Assembly (NCBI GenBank): GCA_963759115.1
Contig: CAVWXT010000006.1
Span: 124,001 to 188,000 of the forward strand
Source: CAVWXT01 sp963759115
GTDB lineage: Bacteria > Planctomycetota > Planctomycetia > Pirellulales > Thermoguttaceae
Reading direction: 5' to 3'
Length of the DNA stretch: 64,000 bases
Shown here one piece after another: positions 56,503 to 64,000 of this stretch (within the stretch, counting starts at the first letter, position 1; every line of letters starts with the position of its first letter). The position numbers and the translations under genes are program-made. The notes under the pieces were generated by a model. It was not told where the DNA came from, searched no databases, and worked only from the letters and a program-made list of their open reading frames with translations.

Positions 56503-57762
56503 ATGGACGATTCAAAACGTCTCGCCCTGGAGCATCTTGAGCTGACCCGGCGATATTTCCTCGGGCTTGGGGCGGCCGGCATCGCGGGGCTGGGGGCTTC
56601 GCTGGCCTGGGCCGAGCCCGGCGGCGCGTCTGACGTGCTGGCCGAGGCCATCGCCAAGCTCAGCTATCTCACGCCGGTCGACAAGTTCTACTTCAACGGC
56701 CGCAACCGGCCTGCGCCGCAGGATCTATCGCCCGAAAAACGCCGCGAGGTCGGGCTCGACCCCGAGACCTGGCAACTGGAGGTGGTGCCCGATCCCGATA
56801 GCGACACCAAGGTGGCGCATCCGCTCTCCAAGGAGTTGGGTACCGCCCTGGACTGGAAGGGCTTGATGAAGCTGGCCGAAAAATCCGCCGTGCGCTACCT
56901 GAAGGCGATGACCTGCACGAACGTCGCCGACCCGTTCGGGATGGGTTTGTGGGAAGGCGTGCCCCTGCGCGAAGTGATCTGGCTGGCCAAACCGGCCGCC
57001 AACCTCCGCCGCGTGTTCTACTACGGCTATCACAACGACGACCCCAAGCAGCGGTTCCAAGGTTCGCTGCCGATCGACCGCGTGTTGGAGGACCCGCCGG
57101 GCGAGCAGCCCGTGATCCTCTGCTACAAGCTCAACGAGCAGTTGCTCACGATCAAGGCCGGCGGCCCGGTGCGCATGATCGTGCCCGAGGCCTACGGCAA
57201 TCGGTCGGTCAAGTGGATCCAGCGGATCGTACTCACCAACAACTATCAGGCGAACGACACCTACGCACTGGCGAACAACGACGTGGAGGGAACGCTGAAG
57301 ACCTGCGCCCGATTCGTGAACGTGCCGAAGCGGCTCAAAGCCGGGCAGCCGCTGCCGATCACGGGCGTCGCCCAGGTGGGCATGTCGGGGTTGAGCAAGG
57401 TGCAATACTGGCTCCAGTTGCAGGACCCGCCGCAGCCCGACGACGATCCGTATTTCGAGAAGGGCAACTGGCAAGACGCGGCCGTGCTGCCGCCGCCGGA
57501 GCACTGGGGCGGCGGGCTGCCCGACGGCAAATTGCCGCCGATCCCCAGCCAGATCGACCCCGCCACGGGCAAACCGCGCCAATGGCCGCTGCGCAATACG
57601 CTCGTCCACTGGGCGGCCCTGGTCAAGGAGGTTCCGCCGGGCGAGTATTTCCTCGCCTGCCGCACGATCGACGCCAACGGCATCGCCCAGCCCAAGCCGC
57701 GGCCTTTCCGGAAGTCGGGCTACAACGTGATCCAACTCGCGCCGCTGACCGTGGAAGCGTAA
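56503..57762 (+). CDS. Tat-exported molybdopterin oxidoreductase (sulfite-oxidase family)
   Basis: 419 residues. N-terminal Tat signal: LELTRRYFLGLGAAGIAGLGASLAWA, with RR at 16-17. The sulfite-oxidase-type Mo domain has the Mo-ligand Cys138 in KAMTCTNVADPFG, then WEGVPLREVIWLAKPA, YYGYHNDDP, PVRMIVPEAYGNRSVKWIQRIVLT (family signature), and a C-terminal Mo-co dimerisation-like domain with ITGVAQVGMSGLSKVQYWLQ and EYFLACRTIDANGIAQPKPRP. It lacks a b5 or c-type cytochrome domain. Follows tatC by 100 bp, an obvious functional pairing. Could be sulfite dehydrogenase, MsrP-like or another Mo reductase; the MsrP partner MsrQ is absent. Confidence 0.9.
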   Translation: MDDSKRLALEHLELTRRYFLGLGAAGIAGLGASLAWAEPGGASDVLAEAIAKLSYLTPVDKFYFNGRNRPAPQDLSPEKRREVGLDPETWQLEVVPDPDSDTKVAHPLSKELGTALDWKGLMKLAEKSAVRYLKAMTCTNVADPFGMGLWEGVPLREVIWLAKPAANLRRVFYYGYHNDDPKQRFQGSLPIDRVLEDPPGEQPVILCYKLNEQLLTIKAGGPVRMIVPEAYGNRSVKWIQRIVLTNNYQANDTYALANNDVEGTLKTCARFVNVPKRLKAGQPLPITGVAQVGMSGLSKVQYWLQLQDPPQPDDDPYFEKGNWQDAAVLPPPEHWGGGLPDGKLPPIPSQIDPATGKPRQWPLRNTLVHWAALVKEVPPGEYFLACRTIDANGIAQPKPRPFRKSGYNVIQLAPLTVEA

Positions 57763-57767
57763 GCCGG

Positions 57768-57900
57768 AAAGTAGCAGGCACACTCCGTGTGCCGTCTGCC
57801 GGGCGTTTGTGCGGCCCGGCGATTCTCGGCGTAAGGTCAGGGTAGCTGTTGCGATTGATTTCACTCCAGCGAACGGCACACGGAGTGTGCCTGCTACTTT
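57768..57900. repeat. 28-bp inverted repeat between convergent genes
   Basis: Arms 57768-57795 (AAAGTAGCAGGCACACTCCG...) and 57873-57900 are perfect 28-bp inverted copies with a 77-bp loop; each contains the internal palindrome GGCACACTCCGTGTGCC. The right arm supplies the stop codon and last two Lys codons of the permease. Location suits a bidirectional terminator. Confidence 0.85.
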
Positions 57901-59519
57901 TTGGCCATCGTGCTGCCAAATGCGGCGAGCACGATCAGCAACACAGCCGCCAACCCATAGGCCGTGGCCCAATGGTACGGCGATTGACAGACGATGGCCG
58001 GGTCTTGGGCCATCCGGGCGATAACATCGGAAGGCAGGGCGATTACGGCCGTCGGCAGCGGCGAGTGAATTACCCCGAAGAGGCTGCAAATCCCGGCGAT
58101 CAAAAGGTAGCCGGCCGCCCGAAGCAGTCTGCCATCCAACATGGCCGCCAAGGCGGATGCCCACAGCAAGCTCGTGACGATGAATCCGTTGGCCAGACAG
58201 CGAAGCGATTGCACGGCCACGGCGGCGTGAGGCCCCGGCGGACGGCCGGCCAGCGACTGTTCCACCGGAATGAGCGCCAGGTAGGCCAGGGCCGGCAGGA
58301 TCGCCAGCACCAAGGCGGGAAAATGCCGCTCCGGCGTGGCCCGAAACGACTGCGCGGCGATTTCCAGCCCGATGAAGACCAGGATCGGAAACGCGGCCGC
58401 CTCGGGCAACCACTCGAAGAGGTGAGTGAACCAGCCGAAGAGCCCCGCGGCGCCAATAAAGCCGGCCGTGGCCAGCGTGTAGGCGGCCCGCCCTCCCATG
58501 GCTTTGTAGGCCGGATGGCCGATGTAGGGCGTGTTTTGGATCACGCCGCCGCACGCCCCCGCCGCCACCGAGGCCAGCCCTTCGGTCAAGAGAATGGTTC
58601 GCGTGTCGTATTCATCGCCGGCCGCGGCGGCGCTTTCGGTGCAGTCGATGCCGCCCACGATCGTCGCCAGCGCAAACGGCAGCATGACCGGCAGATTGGC
58701 CAGGGCCAGCCAGCCCACGTGTTGCCACCAGAGCAGGTTCCGCGAGAAGGCCGGCAGCAAGTCGGGGGCCTGCCACGCGGCCGCCGGGTGCTTCTCGGGC
58801 GGCGGAACGATGGGCCATCCGAGCAATCCCGTGAGATAGTTGGCCAGCCAGTAGAGCATCACGCCCAACAGCACGGCGGCCAGCGCCCCGGGGATTCTGC
58901 CGGGCAGCGTCCGCCGGGCCACCAGGGCCACGAGAATCACCGTCAGCGAGACGAAGCCCACCACCGGCACGGCGGCAATGTGCGTCCACAGGGGCACGAA
59001 GGCGATCAGCGCCAAGGCAATCGCCGCCAGCGAGCCCAACAGCCCGGCCCGCGGCACCCATTGTCGGATCTTTCCGCCCAAGGGGGCCAGCACCGACTTG
59101 AAGGCCCCGACGATCACCAACACCAAGGCCGCCACGTGCCAGCCGAAGACCATCGCCTGGCCGTGGTCCAGCCCGTACTGGTCCATGCCGTGCTTCAAGG
59201 CCGGCAGCAGCACCAGCGGCCCGACCGCGAACGTGCTCGGCGTATCGAGCCCCAGCGGCATGGCCGTTACGTCGGACCGGCCCAGGCGGCGGGCCAGGCG
59301 GAAGGCCATCCAGGCATAGACCAGATCGCCCAGCACGACCCCCAACGCCGTACCGGGGATCATCTGCGTCAAGACAAACTCCCGCGAGAAGCAGCGATCG
59401 GCCACCGGGCTGGCACTGGTCACCAGGACGACCAGCACGATCATCACAGCCACGTTGTCGAGGATCAGGCCGAAGAAGGCATTGATGTCGCCCCAGCGGG
59501 CCCAAGCGTAGCGGGTCAT
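57894..59519 (-). CDS. NCS2-like xanthine/uracil permease family transporter
   Basis: 541 residues from the ATG at 59519 (GGAGGG at the ribosome-binding distance). MTRYAWARWGDINAFFGLILDN opens a protein with about 13-14 hydrophobic segments. The family motif region is FALATIVGGIDCTESAAAAGDEYDTRTILLTEGLASVAAGACGGVIQNTPYIGHPAYK (about residues 290-348), with GxxxNTPYIGHPAYK typical of the AzgA-type or XUPs. It is a purine/pyrimidine or related solute importer; no purine gene neighbours give specificity. The gene is convergent with the Mo oxidoreductase. Confidence 0.88.
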   Translation of the reverse strand: MTRYAWARWGDINAFFGLILDNVAVMIVLVVLVTSASPVADRCFSREFVLTQMIPGTALGVVLGDLVYAWMAFRLARRLGRSDVTAMPLGLDTPSTFAVGPLVLLPALKHGMDQYGLDHGQAMVFGWHVAALVLVIVGAFKSVLAPLGGKIRQWVPRAGLLGSLAAIALALIAFVPLWTHIAAVPVVGFVSLTVILVALVARRTLPGRIPGALAAVLLGVMLYWLANYLTGLLGWPIVPPPEKHPAAAWQAPDLLPAFSRNLLWWQHVGWLALANLPVMLPFALATIVGGIDCTESAAAAGDEYDTRTILLTEGLASVAAGACGGVIQNTPYIGHPAYKAMGGRAAYTLATAGFIGAAGLFGWFTHLFEWLPEAAAFPILVFIGLEIAAQSFRATPERHFPALVLAILPALAYLALIPVEQSLAGRPPGPHAAVAVQSLRCLANGFIVTSLLWASALAAMLDGRLLRAAGYLLIAGICSLFGVIHSPLPTAVIALPSDVIARMAQDPAIVCQSPYHWATAYGLAAVLLIVLAAFGSTMAKK

Positions 59520-59687
59520 CGGAAATCCCTCCGGAAGGCATGGGCGGCAATTGGGCGTTGGCAGTCGTATAACAATAACCGCCCTCTGCCGCTTGCGGGA
59601 GAGGGGCACCAAGACCCAAGTCCCAAGTCCCAAGACCCACGAACGTCACAATGCAGCCGCCATCAAGCGGATTGCCCGCGTGATTGC

Positions 59688-59720
59688 GTTGTTCAACAAC
59701 TCGCGCCATTTCCAATTCTT
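59688..59720 (+). repeat. 33-bp direct repeat, copy 1
   Basis: GTTGTTCAACAACTCGCGCC continuing to 59720. Copy 2 is at 59875-59907 with two mismatches. They bracket the CT-rich tandem tract. Confidence 0.8.
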
Positions 59721-59874
59721 CAATCCTGTCCCCATCCCTCTCGACTCCGTACTCCGTACTCTGTACTTCTTTACTCTCCCCTCTCGACTCTCGACTCCGT
59801 GCCCCGTACCCCGTACTCTGTGCTACTCTGTGCTCTCGACCCTCCCCCCTCGACCCTCAACTCTCCGACAGCCT

Positions 59875-59907
59875 GTTGTTCAACAACTCGCGCCGTTTCC
59901 AATTTTT
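59875..59907 (+). repeat. 33-bp direct repeat, copy 2
   Basis: Second copy of the 59688-59720 unit (31 of 33 identical), again centred on TTGTTCAACAA. Confidence 0.8.
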
Positions 59908-60281
59908 ATCTCCTCTCCCCGTCCGCCTCTCGACCGCCGATTCTCCCCTCTCGACACGCAACTCTAGACTCCTCGCCATCATGCGCTTTCGGTCGGGGGG
60001 TTTTCAAGGTCAGGAATTGCACCACCCGAATGGCCGGCATATTGCGGTCACTCCAGGCGGCGCGGTAAGATCGGACAAATCGGCGAGCCGCACTGTAGAC
60101 AGGAAGCGGGACGCGCGATGGCACCGGCTGAGAACTGTGGACTCTTCCGCCGCGAGAGCGACCGAAGAAACACCTGTAGGGTCGCCGTGCATTACCCAGA
60201 TTTGGTGGTTGTCACCTTTTCGTTCCCCCTTTTCGTTCCATCGTTCTTCACCTTTTCGTTCTCCAAATCACTTGAGTTCCG

Positions 60282-63200
60282 ATGCGATTTATCGAGAATG
60301 GCCCTTCGATCCCTGACGAACTGTTGAACGCGCGTGACGAAGGGCGGGTCGTGTTCTTTTGCGGTGCCGGCGTTTCACAAGCGCGAGCCGGGCTACCAGA
60401 CTTCTTTGGTCTCGCCGAAGCCGTGATTCGGGAGCTCGGCGTCCCGGATGGCAGCGACGTGCGCAAGGTGCTTAATAAGGCTCGGGAGATCGGCGACGAA
60501 CTGAGTGTCACCGGGCTAATATCGGCGGATCGTGTCTTCGGCCTTTTGGAGCGAGAATTCACGGTTGCAGACATCCAAGCCGCAGTTGCCAGGTCTTTGG
60601 CTCCCAAGGAGGAGACAGACCTATCGGCGCATCGGCTCGTCCTTCGTTTGGCCGCGACCCCCGAATCGAAGACGCAGCTTGTTACCACGAACTTCGATCG
60701 ATTATTCCACGAATGCAGTGGCGAACTTGCGTTTTATCAGCCTCCTCGCCTGCCCAATCCGTCACGTTATGACGATCTGGACGGAATTATCTATCTTCAC
60801 GGCCGCGTGAACAGTGACTACACCGGGGCCGATGGAGACGGCTTCGTCCTGTCAAGTTCAGACTTCGGATACGCCTATCTCTCAGAAGGCTGGGCAACGG
60901 AGTTCTTCCGAGAAATCGTCCGTGGATATGTCGTAGTGTTCGTTGGCTATTCTGCGGATGACCCGCCGATACACTACTTGTTGGAGGGCTTACGCAGAAC
61001 GCAGGATTCGTCGCGCCGCATCTACGCTTTCCAGGCCGAAGAATCGGATGAGGCCATTGCACGATGGCGTCATAAGGGTGTCGAAGCGATTCCCTACGGG
61101 CAAGGGGACGGGCATCGCGCACTCTGGGAGACATTGGAGCAATGGGCGCAAAGGGCTGACGATCCAAGTTCATGGCGTCGGGCTACCATCGACCGTGCGA
61201 TGGGCGGGCCAGAGGAGCTTCGGCCACATGAGCGGGGACAACTGGCCCACATTGTCTCAACTTATGAAGGTTCTCGGGAATTCGCTGAACGTAAGCCTCC
61301 GGCCGAGTGGTTGTGTGTTTTCGATCCGTCGTGCCGGTATGCCAGCCCGGGGAGGTCGGAGTGGCTCGATCCCGAAAGCCCCGTCGTCGATCCGTTCAGT
61401 TTGTACGGACTCGATTCAGATGCCACGCCAGAAAGGGGCAACCCGGAGAGTCACGTTCGGAAGCGAGACATTCCTTCTGGCGCATGGGACGCTTTTGCCG
61501 CGAACAGCTTAGACCACCAGAATCTCTCGGACGAGAACTTTCCCGCCGTGCGCGGGCATTACGCGACACACATCCCTCGGCTATCCAAGCGGCTCGAATG
61601 CCTTGGTGCGTGGATCGCGAATGTTGCGAATCAGCCGGCCGCTGTTTGGTGGGCCGCAAGACAGACGTCCCTGCATCCTGGAATTCGGAACGGCGTTGAA
61701 TGGGGGCTTGAGCGACTCCACGACAAGATTGGCGCTGTCATCCTGGAAGCGTGGCGATATCTGCTGGAAGCCTGGAAACACACTGGGGGCGAGGCTCGAC
61801 GGGAGTGGTATGACCTGAAACGTGAGATCGACCGGGAAGGCTGGGCCCCCGCCACCATAAGGCGATTCACGGCCATTACTTGCCCATACCTGAAAGCCGA
61901 CCCTGCGATAATGTCTAAGCCAGCGCCGCCCAAGAAGGACGCAGACTTTCGCTTGTGGGATTTGGTTCGGCTTGAAGTCGAGTGCCCCGTCCCACCGCAC
62001 GACGCCGAAATCCCGGATGAATGGCTGGAACACGTTATACGCAGACTTCGCGAGAACATTGAGCTTGCCGTCCAATTATGCGAAGAAGTCGACGATATGC
62101 ATCGGTTTCACATTAGCCCGATTGTGCCAGACGACCGTCCCGACATCAGCGACTATGAGCATACACACGGCCTGTCGGGGTGTGTCATACGGTTTGCCTC
62201 GCTCTTCGAGCGGCTAATAGAATTGGATGTTGCCAAGTCGCGACAGGAGTTTTCGGCCTGGCCTACAGATGACGACACCGCCTTTTGCAGGCTTCGGTTA
62301 TGGGCGGGTGGGAAACCGAAGGTGGCGACGCCACATGCCTTCTACCAGATTGTGAAGGGATTAAGCGACGAGGCCTTCTGGAGTTCTTACCATCAAAGGG
62401 ACCTTCTGCTCGTGCTGGCCGAGCGTTGGGGAAAGCTGCCGGAAAGATCGCGAAAGCAGATCGAAGATCGTTTGCTTAAGGGGCCGGCAAAATGGGAAGG
62501 TGAAGACGATGCCAAGTACGAGGAACACAGGGCCTGGGCCACGCTGGAGCGGCTCCAGTGGCTTGCAGATAACAAATGCGAGTTCTCCTTTGACGCGGAA
62601 GAGGAGATAGCTAAACGGCGCCGAGCGGCTCCCAAATGGAAGCCGGAATATGCGGAGCATGCTGCGGACTCTCGGGAGATGCGAGGTGGTTGGGTCGCGA
62701 CGATTACAGAGCATGCTTTACTCCTACGTGAGCCCATTGGGTCTATTCTCTCGAAGGCTCGCGAGTTGTCAGGTCGATCGGAGGGCAACACCCTTGAAGA
62801 GCGCGATCCGTTCGCCGGACTCTGCGCTGAACGTCCAGCTCGAGCCTACCTGGCCCTCACCCATTTCGCTCGACGGAACGACTATCCGCAATGGGCCTGG
62901 AAGACATTCCTGGTTTCTTCCGGTCGAGAGAAGGACAAGCCGAAGTTTTCGGCGATAATTGCGGAACGCCTTTGCCGAATGCCGGATAATGCGTTAGTCA
63001 CATTGCTGTACCCATCGACGTGGTGGCTTCAAAAAGTCAGCAAGTCACTGTCGCAGCAGTATCCACAGTCATTCGACAAAGCAACATCAAGGCTCATCGA
63101 CGTTTTGCATATCGAGCCATCCAAGGGTCGCTCCACCGCGATCGACACGAACAGGGCGCGAGACTGGGGCACGGAAGCGCTCAATTCTCCGGTGGGGCAC

Positions 63201-64000
63201 GTTGCACAAGCGATACTTGAGGATTCGCGACTGGAGGCCCTTCACGGCAACCTTGACCCTTCTGCGAATTGGCTGTGTCAACTAGCGAGGCTCTTAGCCA
63301 TGAGTGGTGATCCCCGCCGATACGCAATCGCGACTATCTCACACCATCTCGGTTGGTTCCACCACCTCCTTCCAGACTGGACGGCCCATCATCTGCTGTC
63401 AATCCTTGATGCGAAAGACGAGGAAGATCGAGAAGCCCTGTGGGATGGCTTCCTGTGGAACCCAAGGGTTACCAGTCCGGAGTTCTACATGCGATTGAAA
63501 CCAGGTCTATTGGCCCTCGCGAAAGAGAGGGATTTGTCACGCGAAGGGCACGTTCAATCCCTTGCCGTTCTCACACTGTCGGGATGGATTACGCCTGGTG
63601 CGAATAAAGAAGACCGCTGTATTTCTAACGCCGAGTTCCGTGACGTGCTATCGCATGGAGGTGACGATTTCCGATCTCACGTCCTGTGGCAGATTGAACG
63701 AGAACTTGGCAACAAAGAGGAGAGCAGTCGCAGGGAGTGGTCGACTCGCGCCCTGGAGTTCTTCCATGATGTCTGGCCACGCCAAAGAGCCGTAAAGAAT
63801 CCGGCGATGTCCATCCGTCTGTGCGAATTGCTCCTATCGAATGGCGAGAGTTTTCCGGAGTTGGTCGATGCCGTCTTGCCACTTTTGACAAAGATCGCCC
63901 AGGGTGATGGGCTTCATTTGCATCTTCGCGATGAAGTCAGCAACATCATTATTGACAAGCATCCGGAACGTCTGTTGGAGTCTCTTGCATACGGTCTTAT
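60282..64000 (+). CDS. Large SIR2-domain antiphage protein (Dsr1/DUF4020-like), 3' end outside window
   Basis: An ATG at 60282 opens a single frame that runs without a stop to the right edge (at least 1,239 residues). N-terminal SIR2-like domain: VVFFCGAGVSQARAGLP (GAGVS, residues 28-32), LVTTNFDRLF (Asn137, Asp139), IIYLHGRV (His173) and VVFVGYSADDPPIHYLL, the motif set of defence-type sirtuins that hydrolyse NAD. The very long remainder is helical and Trp/Arg-rich (RAWATLERLQWLADNKCEFSFDAEEE, RPARAYLALTHFARRNDYPQWAWKTF split; HHLGWFHHLLPDW), resembling the C-terminal DUF4020-type sensor region of Dsr1-like proteins. Likely abortive-infection effector triggered by a phage component. Composition is less GC-rich than the core genome, suggesting transfer. 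No obvious ribosome-binding site; three TTTTCGTTC boxes lie upstream. The Dsr1 subclass is from memory. Confidence 0.8.
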   Translation, partial: MRFIENGPSIPDELLNARDEGRVVFFCGAGVSQARAGLPDFFGLAEAVIRELGVPDGSDVRKVLNKAREIGDELSVTGLISADRVFGLLEREFTVADIQAAVARSLAPKEETDLSAHRLVLRLAATPESKTQLVTTNFDRLFHECSGELAFYQPPRLPNPSRYDDLDGIIYLHGRVNSDYTGADGDGFVLSSSDFGYAYLSEGWATEFFREIVRGYVVVFVGYSADDPPIHYLLEGLRRTQDSSRRIYAFQAEESDEAIARWRHKGVEAIPYGQGDGHRALWETLEQWAQRADDPSSWRRATIDRAMGGPEELRPHERGQLAHIVSTYEGSREFAERKPPAEWLCVFDPSCRYASPGRSEWLDPESPVVDPFSLYGLDSDATPERGNPESHVRKRDIPSGAWDAFAANSLDHQNLSDENFPAVRGHYATHIPRLSKRLECLGAWIANVANQPAAVWWAARQTSLHPGIRNGVEWGLERLHDKIGAVILEAWRYLLEAWKHTGGEARREWYDLKREIDREGWAPATIRRFTAITCPYLKADPAIMSKPAPPKKDADFRLWDLVRLEVECPVPPHDAEIPDEWLEHVIRRLRENIELAVQLCEEVDDMHRFHISPIVPDDRPDISDYEHTHGLSGCVIRFASLFERLIELDVAKSRQEFSAWPTDDDTAFCRLRLWAGGKPKVATPHAFYQIVKGLSDEAFWSSYHQRDLLLVLAERWGKLPERSRKQIEDRLLKGPAKWEGEDDAKYEEHRAWATLERLQWLADNKCEFSFDAEEEIAKRRRAAPKWKPEYAEHAADSREMRGGWVATITEHALLLREPIGSILSKARELSGRSEGNTLEERDPFAGLCAERPARAYLALTHFARRNDYPQWAWKTFLVSSGREKDKPKFSAIIAERLCRMPDNALVTLLYPSTWWLQKVSKSLSQQYPQSFDKATSRLIDVLHIEPSKGRSTAIDTNRARDWGTEALNSPVGHVAQAILEDSRLEALHGNLDPSANWLCQLARLLAMSGDPRRYAIATISHHLGWFHHLLPDWTAHHLLSILDAKDEEDREALWDGFLWNPRVTSPEFYMRLKPGLLALAKERDLSREGHVQSLAVLTLSGWITPGANKEDRCISNAEFRDVLSHGGDDFRSHVLWQIERELGNKEESSRREWSTRALEFFHDVWPRQRAVKNPAMSIRLCELLLSNGESFPELVDAVLPLLTKIAQGDGLHLHLRDEVSNIIIDKHPERLLESLAYGL

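Larger units (their letters stand above)
59520..60281. other. 762-bp intergenic region rich in short repeats
   Basis: No gene supported. It holds CT-rich degenerate tandem repeats (CGACTCCGTACTC-type, about 59735-59870), a 33-bp direct repeat at 59688-59720 and 59875-59907 containing the palindrome TTGTTCAACAA, a CCCTCTGCCGCTTGCGGGAGAGGG hairpin near 59582-59606 and, before the SIR2 gene, three TTTTCGTTC boxes. Confidence 0.6.

Noticed and set aside
57849..60068. 739-residue plus-strand open frame
   Set aside because: Antisense shadow of the NCS2 permease, extended through repeat DNA; Gly/Arg/Gln-rich with no domain.

Overview
The window looks like a chromosome segment of a high-GC planctomycete (Planctomycetota, Pirellulales-like). 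Pointers are a DUF1559 pilin-like secreted protein with an H-G-G-A...DGH motif at the left edge, several small secreted proteins of planctomycete type, abundant ThuA/PIN/PD40/DUF255-type genes and many dispersed palindromic repeats. No rRNA, tRNA or CRISPR array was seen. The taxonomy is inferred from gene content only.

Layout. 0-5.2 kb: DUF1559 protein, a 3-hydroxyacyl-CoA dehydrogenase, an SLBB-type polysaccharide export lipoprotein and a divergent HEAT-like secreted protein. 5.4-8.7 kb: ispD and tyrS, separated by a 1.17-kb cassette (GIY-YIG-like protein plus four-helix-bundle protein) bounded by perfect 22-bp inverted repeats; one repeat copy encodes the N-terminus of TyrS. 8.9-12 kb: a small secreted protein and two tandem beta-barrel-like secreted paralogues with many frameshifts. 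12-13 kb: a sugar epimerase of the TIM-barrel family preceded by a 24-codon remnant of a related gene. 13.1-18 kb: a foreign-looking block (HipA-like kinase plus DUF3037-like partner, an IS1595 transposase and a complete ISL3 element with TIRs and an 8-bp target duplication) bracketed by near-identical 34-bp inverted repeats. 18.2-28.2 kb: a histidine kinase with a SpoIIE-type phosphatase response regulator, an OmpH/Skp-like protein, a DUF255 thioredoxin-like protein, small membrane proteins, a lysophospholipase-like hydrolase and a ThuA protein. 28.5-31.7 kb: a PIN toxin pair, an attC-like flanked gene and xseA carrying an in-frame palindromic repeat.

32.1-48.2 kb is one long minus-strand directon. 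Its downstream half (41.9 to 32.1 kb) joins an AlgI/AlgJ-like polysaccharide O-acetylation pair to a lipoprotein, two paralogous PD40 propellers, a GH39-like and a six-hairpin-type glycosidase. Its upstream half (48.2 to 41.9 kb) is a catabolic set: amidohydrolase, zinc alcohol dehydrogenase, enolase-superfamily dehydratase, UlaG-like lactonase, RraA-like aldolase, PIG-L deacetylase and a GntR regulator with two winged-helix domains. 48.5-53.7 kb: metallophosphoesterase, nucleotidyltransferase and a very large GHMP-kinase/UDPGP fusion. 53.7-59.5 kb: small lipoprotein, manA, tatC next to a Tat-exported molybdenum oxidoreductase, and an NCS2 permease. 60.3 kb to the right edge: one uninterrupted reading frame of at least 1,239 codons for a large SIR2-type (Dsr1/DUF4020-like) antiphage candidate, running off the window.

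About fourteen recognisable genes carry one or more single-base frameshifts, including the normally essential ispD. Most of the rest of each protein is well preserved, so uncorrected sequence indels are at least as likely as real decay.
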